Below are positions 18,299 to 27,431 of a stretch of DNA of 64,000 nucleotides, piece after piece; within the stretch, counting starts at the first letter, position 1; each line of letters begins with the position of its first letter. The position numbers and the translations under genes were made by a program. The notes under the pieces were generated by a model. The model did no database searches. It had not been told where the DNA came from and saw nothing but the letters and a program-made list of their open reading frames with translations. The stretch is from Corynebacterium felinum (lineage in GTDB: Bacteria > Actinomycetota > Actinomycetes > Mycobacteriales > Mycobacteriaceae), in contig NZ_CP047209.1 in assembly GCF_030408755.1 (NCBI RefSeq), positions 496,001 to 560,000 on the forward strand, in the 5' to 3' direction.

Positions 18299-18854
18299 AT
18301 GATTTCTTCAAAAAAGGTAATGACGATATCTGCATCTGCATTGTTAGTTTTCGGGGCTATAAGTTTTCCCAAAACAGTTATGGCAGTTGATCGGGAAATT
18401 GTAGTTTCACAAGCTGACGAGAGCCAAGTCGCAGAGCTTCTGAGCTACGCGGTAGTGGATGATGCGGGAAATATCGAAAAATTTTGATGTTGTCGCTGCT
18501 AAGAAAAATGATGCCAGTGAATTCATCATTACCGCTGCTACTGAATACAATGAAGCCGCTGCTAGTACGGGTGAAAAGCAGATCGACGATAGGGCGCTAT
18601 CAATAGGATTTCCTATTCATGGAAACTGGTGTGGTCCTGGTCATAGCGGTCCAGATGCACATATTGATCTTTTGGATAGCCGGTGTAAAACACATGATTT
18701 GTGCTACGCCAATGAAGGTTATTTCCATAAATCGTGTGACCGTGCGCTAGTTGCTCAACTCACGCTTGATCTTCACGCTGGTCAATATAGTGGCTGGGTA
18801 AAAGCGAAAGCAATTGCGATACGCTCGGTGTTTTTACCAAACGCAGCACCATAG
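18299..18854 (+). pseudogene. Secreted phospholipase A2-like protein, interrupted by a frameshift
   Basis: The first frame opens at ATG 18299 (GGAGAAG upstream), with signal peptide MISSKKVMTISASALLVFGA ending near residue 28, and stops at TGA 18485-18487. The second frame carries the enzyme part to 18854: GNWCGPGHSG calcium loop, then SRCKTHDLCY with the catalytic His-Asp pair, then SCDRALVAQL, the signature of bacterial/fungal-type secreted phospholipase A2. The join is in GAA AAA TTT TGA T; a +1 slip of tRNA-Phe on TTTT at the slow UGA would restore the frame, similar to the CUU UGA site of prfB. It may instead be a real mutation or a homopolymer error. Confidence 0.75.
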
Positions 18855-18866
18855 GAGGGGAAGTAC

Positions 18867-19130
18867 ATGAACGCGAAGGCTCCTAGGAAAAACATATTCT
18901 TCAACACCGAAAGCACCGCTGTCACTATCGCGTGCTACATCTTGTTGGCTGTATCTGTCACGCTGATTGCACTCGGGCCAGCGCTAGTGAGCACGATCTG
19001 GATGTGGAGCTGGCCGTGCGCCGTAGTCCTCGTTGCTTTGAGTGCCTGGAAGAAACTCTGGGCTCTGACAGCGATGGGAGTTCTCATCCTGCTATTCCCA
19101 ATGGGAGTTATTCTGTTCCAAGGATTCTAA
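18867..19130 (+). CDS. Small membrane protein beside the phospholipase gene
   Basis: 87 residues, with AGGAGGGGAAG before the ATG and only 12 bases after the phospholipase stop, so probably the same transcript. Three predicted membrane segments fill most of it (IACYILLAVSVTLIALGPAL, VSTIWMWSWPCAVVLVALSA, ALTAMGVLILLFPMGVILF). No family recognised. The position suggests an accessory or protective partner of the secreted phospholipase, which is inference. Confidence 0.6.
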   Translation: MNAKAPRKNIFFNTESTAVTIACYILLAVSVTLIALGPALVSTIWMWSWPCAVVLVALSAWKKLWALTAMGVLILLFPMGVILFQGF

Positions 19131-19325
19131 AAACCTACTAGTGGAAGATTTTAGGCGATGTGCAGGCTCAATCCTTGTGTAAGGCGCGTCAGCTTTAAAC
19201 AAAGGGTGGCACAAGAACAACGAAGTAATAGGGCTTCGGCATGTTGGTCCAGGTGCTTTATTCGTTGGTGAAAATACTGCCCACCAGCGAGATGTGCATT
19301 GTGATACTGCAGTACAATTGCGCAT

Positions 19326-19655
19326 ATGGCTATACCTGAAGATGATCTTGACCGTATTAATCGCTGGTGTGAGTCCTGTGTACCAGAAGAATACTGGGAT
19401 CAGGTCAAAGTCGAAGCGGACATCGCTGAACGTCACGTCACCATTGTTGAAGTTCGTCCGCTATGGACCGGCGAAGGTGAATATGTGCGCTTCCCAATCG
19501 CGCGACTGCGCTACACGAAATCAACTGGGCTGTGGAGCCTGTACTGGCGCGATAGGAACTTGAAGTTTCACAAATATGACATTGAGCCTACCGCCACGGT
19601 CGGCACCCTCCTTGACCACATTGGAAACAGTGGCGATCCGATCTTCTTTGGCTAA
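19326..19655 (+). CDS. DUF3024 family protein
   Basis: 109-residue soluble protein. It has the DUF3024 pattern: an N-terminal DLDRINRWCESCVPEEYW, then VEVRP and a C-terminal block WSLYWRDRNLKFHKYD, ending IFFG. The family is small, widespread in actinobacteria and of unknown function, often near integrases or toxin-antitoxin genes. It has no obvious partner here. Confidence 0.8.
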   Translation: MAIPEDDLDRINRWCESCVPEEYWDQVKVEADIAERHVTIVEVRPLWTGEGEYVRFPIARLRYTKSTGLWSLYWRDRNLKFHKYDIEPTATVGTLLDHIGNSGDPIFFG

Positions 19656-19811
19656 AAGCGCACGGTGTGATGCGGGTAAAAGAATGATTGCTCGGTCGAG
19701 GTTCTGGGCGTGTTTGTGCTGAAGGCTTGCTACGGAGAGCACTCTCAATGCGCTGAATAGTGGGGAGAATCCGCACTAGGCACGTGGTATTGTATATAGT
19801 ACTATTTTTCG

Positions 19812-20132
19812 ATGGGGGAAGTTTCGATACCTGCAGGGATGGAGAAGCTCATTGAGAAAATGCGTGTCTCTGATACGAATGTGCGCTTTGATGAGTTGAA
19901 AAAGGTGTGTGATTACTTCTTTGAAAAACGCCCCTCCCGTGGAGCTTTATCGTTGATTGCTGGTGGGGATGATGTCCGCGACATTACTTTGCTTTCCTGT
20001 AGTTGCAACGGCGTTAGCATCAAAATCGTTACCGTCAGTTACAACCACATGGCGACGGACCACGGAATATGCAGATACCAGCGAGTATGTGTACCAAGGG
20101 TTTATCCAAGCAACGAAACAAGCTCGCACTAG
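19812..20132 (+). pseudogene. HicA-like toxin fragment fused out of frame to IS debris
   Basis: The first ~40 residues (from ATG 19812, or 19842 with MEKLIEKMRVSDTNVRFDEL) match the N-terminus of HicA-like toxins of the 'VRFEELCKVCDYFF' kind: here VRFDELKKVCDYFFEKRPSRG. The family continues with a Gly-x-Ser-His-Arg segment bearing the active His; here it switches instead to ALSLIAGGDDVRDITLL, which belongs to the IS1380-like remnant. The active His is missing, so it cannot work as a toxin, and no HicB partner gene follows. Confidence 0.6.
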
Positions 20133-20520
20133 GGTGTGGGATTTGTTAGGTGATCACGCCCCGCATCGGGTGGCAACAGTTGAAAAACCACTGGTTATCG
20201 ATATTGATGCCACGTTGATTACCGTACATTCATCTGAGTGTGAGGAGCTAAAATTTCTCTTCACACGCGCACCTAAAGGCAAACCTGAAATAAACCTTAT
20301 TGAACATTGGGCAGGTTCTAAGGCAAAATGGTTTTTGGTTGAGCTTTCTTCACTGCGATTGTGGCAACGCCGACACAGCAACCACCAAGGGCAACACAAG
20401 TACTTTGCGCAACGGATTGGTTGGCAAAGCACGAATTCGCAAGTGGATAAAACAACACCCACGGTTGCCACAGTACTTATATGCATGATGCAACCGCGCC
20501 AAAAGCTGGCACAAACCTAG
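19940..20520 (+). mobile_element. Degenerate IS1380-family transposase remnant
   Basis: Pieces of an IS1380-type transposase are spread over different frames: GGDDVRDITLL (from ~19960), EYVYQGFIQATKQARTRVWDLLGDHAP with PLVIDIDATLITVHSSE (DDE-type core, 20080-20240), and a C-terminal RKWIKQHPRLPQYLYA at 20435-20485. The middle of the gene is missing. No terminal inverted repeats are apparent. Its left end truncates a HicA-like gene. Confidence 0.65.
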
Positions 20521-20685
20521 TTGTGCACAGAACTAGCACCTCACCACAACAGTGCCTGTTGATCTTTGAAATATGCAGATCAGGAATGTACATGCTGGGT
20601 GGAAGCGAAGTCTGGTGCGCGATACTTATCCATTTTTTAGGATAACACCACCTTTTAATGAAAACGTGCAACCACGGAGCATCAT

Positions 20686-23600
20686 ATGGCAATTCATATC
20701 ACCGAAGAATTTAAAAATGCGCTTGACCTGATGCATGCGGGAAAGAACGTCTTAATCACCGGTAAAGCAGGCACAGGCAAATCTACACTCCTTCGCGAAT
20801 ACTTAAAAGCCACTGATGGAAGTAACATACTTGTAACTGCACCTACAGGTGTTGCCGCCCTTAATATCAACGGATTCACTATCCACAAAGCATTTGGTTT
20901 CCGTCCAGGAATGTTCCCCGATGATCTCAAGCAAGGCGGAAAGTGGTACCCGAGTGCGCAGGTCAAAGACGTTCTGCGCGCCATTGATGTTCTCGTCGTC
21001 GACGAAATCTCAATGGTGAGGGCTGATCTTTTCGACATGATGAACATCGCCCTGCAAAAAATTCGGAAAAATAAGCGTGCCTTTGGCGGCGTGCAAGTGA
21101 TTATGGTCGGTGATCTGCTGCAGCTCCCACCCGTCGTCAATGACGACGTTGCACAACTCTTCACCACAGTATGGAAGAGCCCCTTTTTCTTCTCAGCTCA
21201 TTGTTATCCCGACCTTGACTTGCACGATGTAAATCTCACCAGTGTGTGGCGTCAGACCGATATTCAATTCATTGAGGTGCTCAACGAAATCCGTGAAGGT
21301 TCGGTGGGTAATGAAGCACTGGCTATTCTCAACAGCCTTGTCGACCCAAACTTCCAAGCACCACACGACTGGGTTACGCTGACCTCACGCAATCGTGCAG
21401 TGCAAAAGATTAACTCTGAACGTATTAATGAACTTCCGAGCAAGAAATTTGTATCTTTAGCTACCTTTACAGGTGAAGCCGATGCCAAAACTTTCAACGG
21501 CTCAGAAACACTAGAGTATGCAGTCGGGTCTCGTGTTATGACAGCGATCAACGACCCTCAAGGGCGATTCGTCAACGGCAGCTTCGGCACAATTACACAC
21601 GCGACAGACGACGTTGTGACCGTGCTGATTGATGACAATCAACAAAGCGTGGAATTGAAACCTCACACATGGAAAGTCAATCGACCTACCATGGACAATG
21701 GCGTTCTTTCCAGCGAAGTCATTGGTGAAGCCACACAATTTCCCTTCATCCTGGCGTGGGCAATTACCATCCACAAAAGCCAAGGAAAAACAATCTCCAA
21801 GCTGTTCATTGACCTGCGAGGTGGGACAGCAGAAGATGGGCAATTCTACGTAGCTGTCTCTCGCGCAGTGGATTTGCAACACCTACGATTCAGTATTCCT
21901 GTGGAAGAACGCCACATCCGCGCCAATAATGCGCTGGTGAGAAAGACCCGTCGTGAAGTCAGCAAACTTACACACACGAATCGCATCGTCTTGATTTCTT
22001 TCGATGGCGTTTCTTTCGGAGTAAGCCAACACATTGCTCAGATTCATGCAGTCATTTATGAAGGCAGAAAACGAGTAGCAGAGTTCGGTTCATGGATTAA
22101 TCCCGCGGCAGACCTCGGAAGTTTCGGTATAGAAAAAGATATTCCTGCTGGTGGGTTAGCGATGGCACCTACACTCGGTGATTTTTGGCCCCTCCTGCTG
22201 CGCCAAGCTCAAGGCGGCATCGTGGTTGGGGATCGTCTATCCATGTTTGAAAATGCGGTGAGGCATCAAGAAAAAGGAATGCGCATTGGTCTTGGTGTCG
22301 GCTACGAAGCTGAAGATTTCAAGGTCAACATCACAACTGACGACGTCGTTTCGCGCTGTGAGCAACTAGCCCAGGCATATGAAGGTGGCATGATCACGCC
22401 GTCGCGTGGCGAAGTCGTGCCAGTACCTTCACTTACTCAGGAAGGTGCCGTATTCATCCCATCGTGGGCCCCAGATACCCCCATGGTGTTGGATCAAACA
22501 TTTGCCACAGATTCTGACAACGCATGGGCGGCGATGTCGGGGGCGAAAGTGAGGCCTCAAAGCTTCACGGAGGTAGAAGAATGTGCTGAACTTCTGTCCT
22601 CGTGGGCGATTTCACGTGGCGTGTGGACTGCTGACATGCAAGAAGATATTCATCGTCGTGTGGGATGGATTACTAACGAGTCAGTGATCTTGCCTGATGT
22701 TGTTGATACTGAAATGGATTGTGCATCCTTGTTTGCTGCAGGCACGCGGGTGGCTTTCACAGGATTACAGCATCTTTTGGGTGCTGCTGTGAATGACGAT
22801 CGGCTTAAAGAGGTCTGCCAGGACCGTGGGTTGATATATAAGTCTGGTGTTTCGCGTACCCAATGTGATGTTCTTGTTGCTCGTGACCCGGCATCGATGT
22901 CACGAAAAGCCAAAAATGCCCGCGAATTCGGCAAACCAATTGTGGCACAGGAAGATTTTGAGCAATGGTATGAGTGTTCTCCAGTACCCAACGTAACCCC
23001 AGCTATTGCAGTTACTGCCTTGGAAGATCTTCCAGTTATGCAGGAAGATGCTGCTAAAGAAGTTGCGCCCCAAAGGCTTTCTGCCCAAGCGGTAGAAGAA
23101 CCAAATGCCAACGAGTACAACATGGTATCTGCTGAGAGCGCGCTTACTAAAGGTGTGCGTGTCGCCTTTCGTGGTCCGGTGATTGTTGATAGACAGCGCT
23201 ATACGCACGGCTCAGAACTACAAGGTTTATGTACACAATTGGGGCTTGAGTATAAGCAAGCGATCTCGAAAACACGCTGTGATGTTTTGGTCACCGACAC
23301 TGTGCATGGAAGTGACGGAAAACTTCGACTAGCGCTTTTGTATGGAACGCAAGTTGTGACTGCTCACGACTTTTCCCAGTGGGCTGAGCGTACACGTGCC
23401 CAACAAACTCCAGATATTCTTATTCCCCCTGTCCCTGTGATCGACCCGCTGCCAACACCTTTGCCAAAATCACTTCCGAAACCGGTGTCAACACCGGTGC
23501 CTAAACCCCCAATCGTGGTTGACGTGCCTGCACCTGAATCATTAGATAGTGAGAAAAAGGTGTGGTCGGAAAGCTATTTAATAGAGACCGCGCCAGAACC

Positions 23601-23943
23601 TGTTGTGTTGGAGAACATTCGGATTCAAGGGCCTTCTGTGCAGTCAAGGCATTCAAGTAGCCCTTATGACTTTGCGGAGGTTCCACTTCCTGTAAGTCCC
23701 GTCGGTGCTCAGTGGGCGCAGGCGCCTACGGGTCCTGTTCCCAATAGAGCAGTACGGGGTGTCCTTTTTGCTGTGGCGATCCATGTCGTGACATTTATTG
23801 GAATGATTGTTGGCGCGGTTGCGGAATCTGATGTGATGTTGGGCATTTCAATGATTCTATGGATTTTGGCGTGGCCAGCGTTGATTACCTTTAGTGTGCT
23901 TGCGATTATTCACAAAGTTCGGCATAGGCGTGCCCGCAAGTGA
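20686..23943 (+). CDS. PIF1-like helicase with exonuclease-like domain, two BRCT domains and a membrane anchor
   Basis: 1085 residues; ATG preceded by GGAG. Order: (1) SF1B PIF1/RecD2-like helicase, residues ~8-415, with Walker A GKAGTGKST (26-34), Walker B DEISM (106-110), GDLLQLPPV and a motif VI-side IHKSQG (362-367); (2) a DnaQ-like fold at ~432-560 whose exonuclease acidic residues look lost (SFDGVS in place of D-x-E); (3) two BRCT domains, ~686-765 and ~822-905, each with VAF-x-G and a conserved SxTxCDVLV core; (4) a Pro-rich linker ~910-960; (5) two hydrophobic helices at ~1022-1075 and a basic tail. A bacterial PIF1 helicase tied to the membrane is unusual. The helicase should be active; the rest is inference. 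Confidence 0.8.
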   Translation: MAIHITEEFKNALDLMHAGKNVLITGKAGTGKSTLLREYLKATDGSNILVTAPTGVAALNINGFTIHKAFGFRPGMFPDDLKQGGKWYPSAQVKDVLRAIDVLVVDEISMVRADLFDMMNIALQKIRKNKRAFGGVQVIMVGDLLQLPPVVNDDVAQLFTTVWKSPFFFSAHCYPDLDLHDVNLTSVWRQTDIQFIEVLNEIREGSVGNEALAILNSLVDPNFQAPHDWVTLTSRNRAVQKINSERINELPSKKFVSLATFTGEADAKTFNGSETLEYAVGSRVMTAINDPQGRFVNGSFGTITHATDDVVTVLIDDNQQSVELKPHTWKVNRPTMDNGVLSSEVIGEATQFPFILAWAITIHKSQGKTISKLFIDLRGGTAEDGQFYVAVSRAVDLQHLRFSIPVEERHIRANNALVRKTRREVSKLTHTNRIVLISFDGVSFGVSQHIAQIHAVIYEGRKRVAEFGSWINPAADLGSFGIEKDIPAGGLAMAPTLGDFWPLLLRQAQGGIVVGDRLSMFENAVRHQEKGMRIGLGVGYEAEDFKVNITTDDVVSRCEQLAQAYEGGMITPSRGEVVPVPSLTQEGAVFIPSWAPDTPMVLDQTFATDSDNAWAAMSGAKVRPQSFTEVEECAELLSSWAISRGVWTADMQEDIHRRVGWITNESVILPDVVDTEMDCASLFAAGTRVAFTGLQHLLGAAVNDDRLKEVCQDRGLIYKSGVSRTQCDVLVARDPASMSRKAKNAREFGKPIVAQEDFEQWYECSPVPNVTPAIAVTALEDLPVMQEDAAKEVAPQRLSAQAVEEPNANEYNMVSAESALTKGVRVAFRGPVIVDRQRYTHGSELQGLCTQLGLEYKQAISKTRCDVLVTDTVHGSDGKLRLALLYGTQVVTAHDFSQWAERTRAQQTPDILIPPVPVIDPLPTPLPKSLPKPVSTPVPKPPIVVDVPAPESLDSEKKVWSESYLIETAPEPVVLENIRIQGPSVQSRHSSSPYDFAEVPLPVSPVGAQWAQAPTGPVPNRAVRGVLFAVAIHVVTFIGMIVGAVAESDVMLGISMILWILAWPALITFSVLAIIHKVRHRRARK

Positions 23944-23957
23944 ACAGTTCGTGGGTG

Positions 23958-23971
23958 ATTACTCGACCACT
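23958..23971. repeat. Isolated CTCGAC half-site
   Basis: GATTACTCGACCAC resembles the left end of the array units (CTCGAC at 23962-23967), but no GTCGAG follows at +51/52. Probably a decayed unit or chance. Confidence 0.4.
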
Positions 23972-24064
23972 AGGTAAGGTGCGGGTCACGTTGTGTGGTG
24001 AGCTTCACGTGTGTGGGGGCGTTTTGAAACTGGGCGCAGAATGAGTTTCGCGCCTAGCGAGATA

Positions 24065-24095
24065 TTGACGCTGACTAGCTGTGACAGGCTAAACT
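24065..24095 (+). promoter_or_regulatory. guaA: guaA promoter (leaderless)
   Basis: TTGACG (24065-24070), 19 bases, TAAACT (24090-24095). The start codon GTG is at 24104, about 8 bases after the -10 box, so the mRNA probably has no leader. Confidence 0.6.
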
Positions 24096-24103
24096 AGTCA
24101 ATT

Positions 24104-25693
24104 GTGACTGAACAGAACCCCGCGCACACCCACGCAAAGCACAATCCGGTACTGGTTGTCGACTTCGGCGCACAATACGCGCAGCTCATCGCTCGTCGCG
24201 TTCGCGAAGCGAAGATCTACTCCGAGGTTGTTCCACACACCGCTACCGTTGAAGAAATCAAGGCGAAAAACCCTGCAGCGCTCGTCCTCTCCGGCGGGCC
24301 AAGCTCCGTGTACGAGACTGGCGCGCCGTCGCTCGACCCAGCGTTGCTCGAACTTGGCATCCCCGTTTTCGGTATCTGCTACGGCTTCCAGGCCATGACC
24401 CACGCGCTGGGCGGCACTGTTGCTAACACCGGTAACCGCGAGTACGGCCGCACCGACATGATCGTTGATGGCGGTGTGTTGCACGCTGGTTTAGCCGCGA
24501 CCCACAAAGTGTGGATGTCGCACGGCGATGCTGTTTCGCAGGCGCCTGAAGGTTTCAGCGTGACCGCGCGTTCTGAGGGTGCGCCGGTTGCTGCTTTTGA
24601 GTGTGTTGAAAAGCGCATGGCTGGTGTGCAGTATCACCCTGAGGTTTTGCACTCCCCGCACGGCCAGGAGGTGCTTGTGCGCTTCCTGACTGAGGTTGCT
24701 GGTCTGGAGCAAAACTGGACGCCGGCTAACATTGCTGAGGAGCTTATCGACGCCGTCCGCGAGCAGGTGGGCGATACTGGGCGCGCAATTTGTGGCCTGT
24801 CCGGTGGTGTGGATTCCGCTGTGGCGGCAGCACTGGTGCAGCGGGCTATTGGTGACCGCCTGACCTGTGTGTTCGTTGATCATGGTCTGCTGCGTGCCGG
24901 TGAGCGCGAACAGGTTCAGACTGACTTCGTTGCCGCCACCGGTGCGAAGCTGGTGACCGTTGACGAGCGTGAAGCATTCTTGTCTAAGCTTGCGGGCGTG
25001 ACTGACCCTGAGGCAAAGCGTAAGGCTATTGGTGCGGAGTTCATTCGTTCCTTCGAGCGCGCTGTGTCTGAGGTTTTGGCGGATTCCCCAGAGGGTTCCA
25101 CCGTGGACTTCCTCGTGCAGGGCACCTTGTACCCTGACGTGGTTGAATCCGGTGGTGGTGCGGGCACCGCAAATATTAAGAGCCACCACAATGTGGGCGG
25201 TTTGCCAGAGGATCTCGAATTCAAGCTGGTTGAGCCACTGCGCCTGCTGTTTAAGGATGAGGTTCGTGCTGTCGGCCGCGAGTTGGGTCTTCCTGAGGAG
25301 ATCGTCAACCGCCAGCCATTCCCAGGTCCGGGTTTGGGTATCCGCATCATTGGTGAGGTTACCGAGGATCGTCTTGAGACCTTGCGTCAGGCGGATCTGA
25401 TTGCCCGCACCGAGCTGACCAACGCTGGTTTGGATGGTGAAATCTGGCAGTGCCCAGTAGTGTTGCTTGCCGACGTGCGCTCCGTGGGCGTGCAGGGCGA
25501 TGGCCGCACCTACGGCCACCCTATCGTGCTGCGCCCTGTGTCCTCCGAGGATGCGATGACCGCCGACTGGACTCGCCTGCCTTATGATGTGCTGGAGAAA
25601 ATCTCCACCCGCATCACTAACGAGGTCAAGGATGTCAACCGCGTGGTTTTGGACTGCACCTCCAAGCCACCGGGAACCATCGAGTGGGAGTAA
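24104..25693 (+). CDS. guaA: GMP synthase (glutamine-hydrolysing)
   Basis: 529-residue enzyme that aminates XMP to GMP with glutamine and ATP, the last step after guaB2. The N-terminal class I glutaminase has Cys92 in [10 protein letters not shown] and the YHPEV His. The ATP-pyrophosphatase P-loop [10 protein letters not shown] follows at about 230, and the C-terminal dimerisation domain carries [11 protein letters not shown] and ends [12 protein letters not shown]. Length and motifs are complete. In C. glutamicum guaA directly follows the LysR gene; here about 8 kb of accessory genes lie between. Confidence 0.97.
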   Translation: MTEQNPAHTHAKHNPVLVVDFGAQYAQLIARRVREAKIYSEVVPHTATVEEIKAKNPAALVLSGGPSSVYETGAPSLDPALLELGIPVFGICYGFQAMTHALGGTVANTGNREYGRTDMIVDGGVLHAGLAATHKVWMSHGDAVSQAPEGFSVTARSEGAPVAAFECVEKRMAGVQYHPEVLHSPHGQEVLVRFLTEVAGLEQNWTPANIAEELIDAVREQVGDTGRAICGLSGGVDSAVAAALVQRAIGDRLTCVFVDHGLLRAGEREQVQTDFVAATGAKLVTVDEREAFLSKLAGVTDPEAKRKAIGAEFIRSFERAVSEVLADSPEGSTVDFLVQGTLYPDVVESGGGAGTANIKSHHNVGGLPEDLEFKLVEPLRLLFKDEVRAVGRELGLPEEIVNRQPFPGPGLGIRIIGEVTEDRLETLRQADLIARTELTNAGLDGEIWQCPVVLLADVRSVGVQGDGRTYGHPIVLRPVSSEDAMTADWTRLPYDVLEKISTRITNEVKDVNRVVLDCTSKPPGTIEWE

Positions 25694-25719
25694 AACCCTC
25701 CTTGTTCTAAGCCACTGAT

Positions 25720-25788
25720 ACCCCCCTTTGGTGTTCACAGCTGTTGTGGAGAAAATTCTTATTCTCCGCTGAGCACTTCAAGGGGGGT
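25720..25788 (+). terminator. Terminator of guaA
   Basis: ACCCCCCTT (25720-25728) pairs with AAGGGGGGT (25780-25788), followed by TT. An inner GGAGAAAATTCTTATTCTCC hairpin stabilises it. Confidence 0.75.
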
Positions 25789-25848
25789 TTGTGCTGTATA
25801 CGGCGAGACCTATCGTTGTGGGCTTAAAGCAGGGTAGAGTTATCGCCC

Positions 25849-26310
25849 ATGATGATTGAGCGTTACTGGGGTCGGTTCTTTGGCGAGCACACCGATAGTC
25901 AAGAACTGGTGCGGTATTTGGACACGTTGCCGGAAGTATGCACCTTGGAAGAGATTTTTACACAGTCGGGTTTGAAAAACCTGGGCGGTGATCTCACTTC
26001 TGGCAGCATTGATTTTACGGTGGGGGAAAATACCTTCCACGCCGAGTATGCGTTTTTGTGGCTGCTTGATGTGGCGGTTTTGTTGTTAGAGTCGAAGCGG
26101 GTGGGGCGTTTTAATCTTGCCAGGATTCGTGGTGCACGGTCGCGCATGATGCGTATCGACAGTTCCCCGAAAGAATTTGTGCAACTAACGCAGGCGATGA
26201 AGTATTTTTCCCTTGATCCTTACGAGTTCAGCTGTGCACAGCTGTGGGATGAAGATGAGCTCGATGAATTGTGCAACCTGTGTGAAGAAATCCGAGTGCA
26301 GCTCGACTAA
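25849..26310 (+). CDS. Conserved corynebacterial protein of unknown function
   Basis: 153-residue soluble, acidic protein with no motif I recognise; Leu-rich helical segments in the middle (FLWLLDVAVLLLESKRV) and an acidic C-terminus (LWDEDELDELCNLCEEI). A TAGAGT box ends nine bases before the ATG, which fits a leaderless transcript; a second ATG follows at once. It is the first gene after guaA. Confidence 0.6.
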   Translation: MMIERYWGRFFGEHTDSQELVRYLDTLPEVCTLEEIFTQSGLKNLGGDLTSGSIDFTVGENTFHAEYAFLWLLDVAVLLLESKRVGRFNLARIRGARSRMMRIDSSPKEFVQLTQAMKYFSLDPYEFSCAQLWDEDELDELCNLCEEIRVQLD

Positions 26311-26398
26311 TGAGACTGAGTGTGCCCCCTCACCACCTACAGTATTAAAAATCGCTTAAAAAATGGAAATACGGGTGCTTTTGTGGGAATATGTCGAC

Positions 26399-27364
26399 AT
26401 GGACTCAATTGTCGGTTCTGCTTCTCACCTGAGGGTTTTTCTCACCACCCTCGGCTGTAGCGCACTCGTACTCACTGCAAGCTTTTTGTCAGCACCAGCG
26501 CACGCCGAGGAGGAACCGGCTCTCCACTCAGTAAGTAAGCAAGGGGGGCGGTGTGTGTTGTCGCTCGACGGGGCACGCGGCTATCAAGCATTCGTTGAAA
26601 GCAAGTCGGGTTACCCGCAACTGCTGGAAAACGTCATTGATGAGGTGCCTGAGTTTGGTCCTATTGCGGCTGAACTTTATGAAAACGCCCCCGCCCCGTT
26701 GGTGGGCAACGGGATGGCTGGGGTAAGTGGGGTGCCCAATATTTCTGGCATCCCGCTCGATAGGGTGGTGGAGTTGCGTGGGCAGGCTTCAGAATATTTA
26801 ATTCCAGCGGGCTACAGTGATTCGGATGTGGATCTGCTTGTGGCTTCGGCGCGGATCGCGGGAAATCCCACAAAGTTCTTCATGCAGGTTGAGCTTGATT
26901 TTTTCCAGGCGAAAACGGTGGATGCGGATCAGGATGCCGCCTATGTGTTGCTGGAAAAAACGCAGCAGCAGTTGCAGCAGGGCCATTCGGCTGCCACGAT
27001 GACGCGGGCGTTTTCCACCGCCAGCCCGAAACTGAAGGCGCAGGTCGATATGGCTTTCAATCAGCCACTGGCGCAGACACAAAAATTGGAAGAATCAACG
27101 GTTGTTGCGTTGCGTCATTGTTTGGGTTTGTCTGCGAACTTCCACCCGGAATCCACTGCCCCTAGTGTGGTTGTAGACCCTGGTGAGGATATTGTTCAGG
27201 CGCACAACCGTAAGGTGTCCAATCTCTTGATTGTGGGCAATGTTTTCGCCGTTGTGGTGGTGATTGCGGGCGTGTGGTTTGTGATTATGGATCGCCGTCG
27301 CAAGAAAGCGATGAGGGAAGCAGCGAGCCTGTCCTTATCTGACCAACCCCGTAAGCATGTCTAA
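26399..27364 (+). CDS. Secreted/membrane-anchored protein of unknown function
   Basis: About 321 residues from the ATG at 26399 (an ORF extension to 26363 is possible). A signal peptide with LVLTASFLSAPAHA-EEE ends near residue 39, the extracellular part is helical and Ala/Gln-rich, and a single membrane segment near 275-297 (LLIVGNVFAVVVVIAGVWFVI) is followed by a basic cytoplasmic tail. So it is probably bound to the membrane by the C-terminus and faces the wall. It lies next to the envelope-stress genes. No family recognised. Confidence 0.65.
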   Translation: MDSIVGSASHLRVFLTTLGCSALVLTASFLSAPAHAEEEPALHSVSKQGGRCVLSLDGARGYQAFVESKSGYPQLLENVIDEVPEFGPIAAELYENAPAPLVGNGMAGVSGVPNISGIPLDRVVELRGQASEYLIPAGYSDSDVDLLVASARIAGNPTKFFMQVELDFFQAKTVDADQDAAYVLLEKTQQQLQQGHSAATMTRAFSTASPKLKAQVDMAFNQPLAQTQKLEESTVVALRHCLGLSANFHPESTAPSVVVDPGEDIVQAHNRKVSNLLIVGNVFAVVVVIAGVWFVIMDRRRKKAMREAASLSLSDQPRKHV

Positions 27365-27365
27365 A

Positions 27366-27420
27366 ACTCCCCCGCTACACCACGGCGTCGATAAGCATCG
27401 TGCGTGGGCATGCGGGGGAT
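27366..27420. terminator. Shared terminator between the secreted-protein gene and esrI
   Basis: CCCCCGC (27369-27375) pairs with GCGGGGG (27412-27418); the loop holds GGCGTCGATAAGC, a reverse copy of the 13-mer described in the findings. Lies between convergent genes. Confidence 0.65.
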
Positions 27421-27431
27421 AAACGCGGGGG

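Noticed and set aside
24491..25738. 415-codon minus-strand ORF opposite guaA
   Set aside because: It is antisense to a complete and well-conserved GMP synthase.
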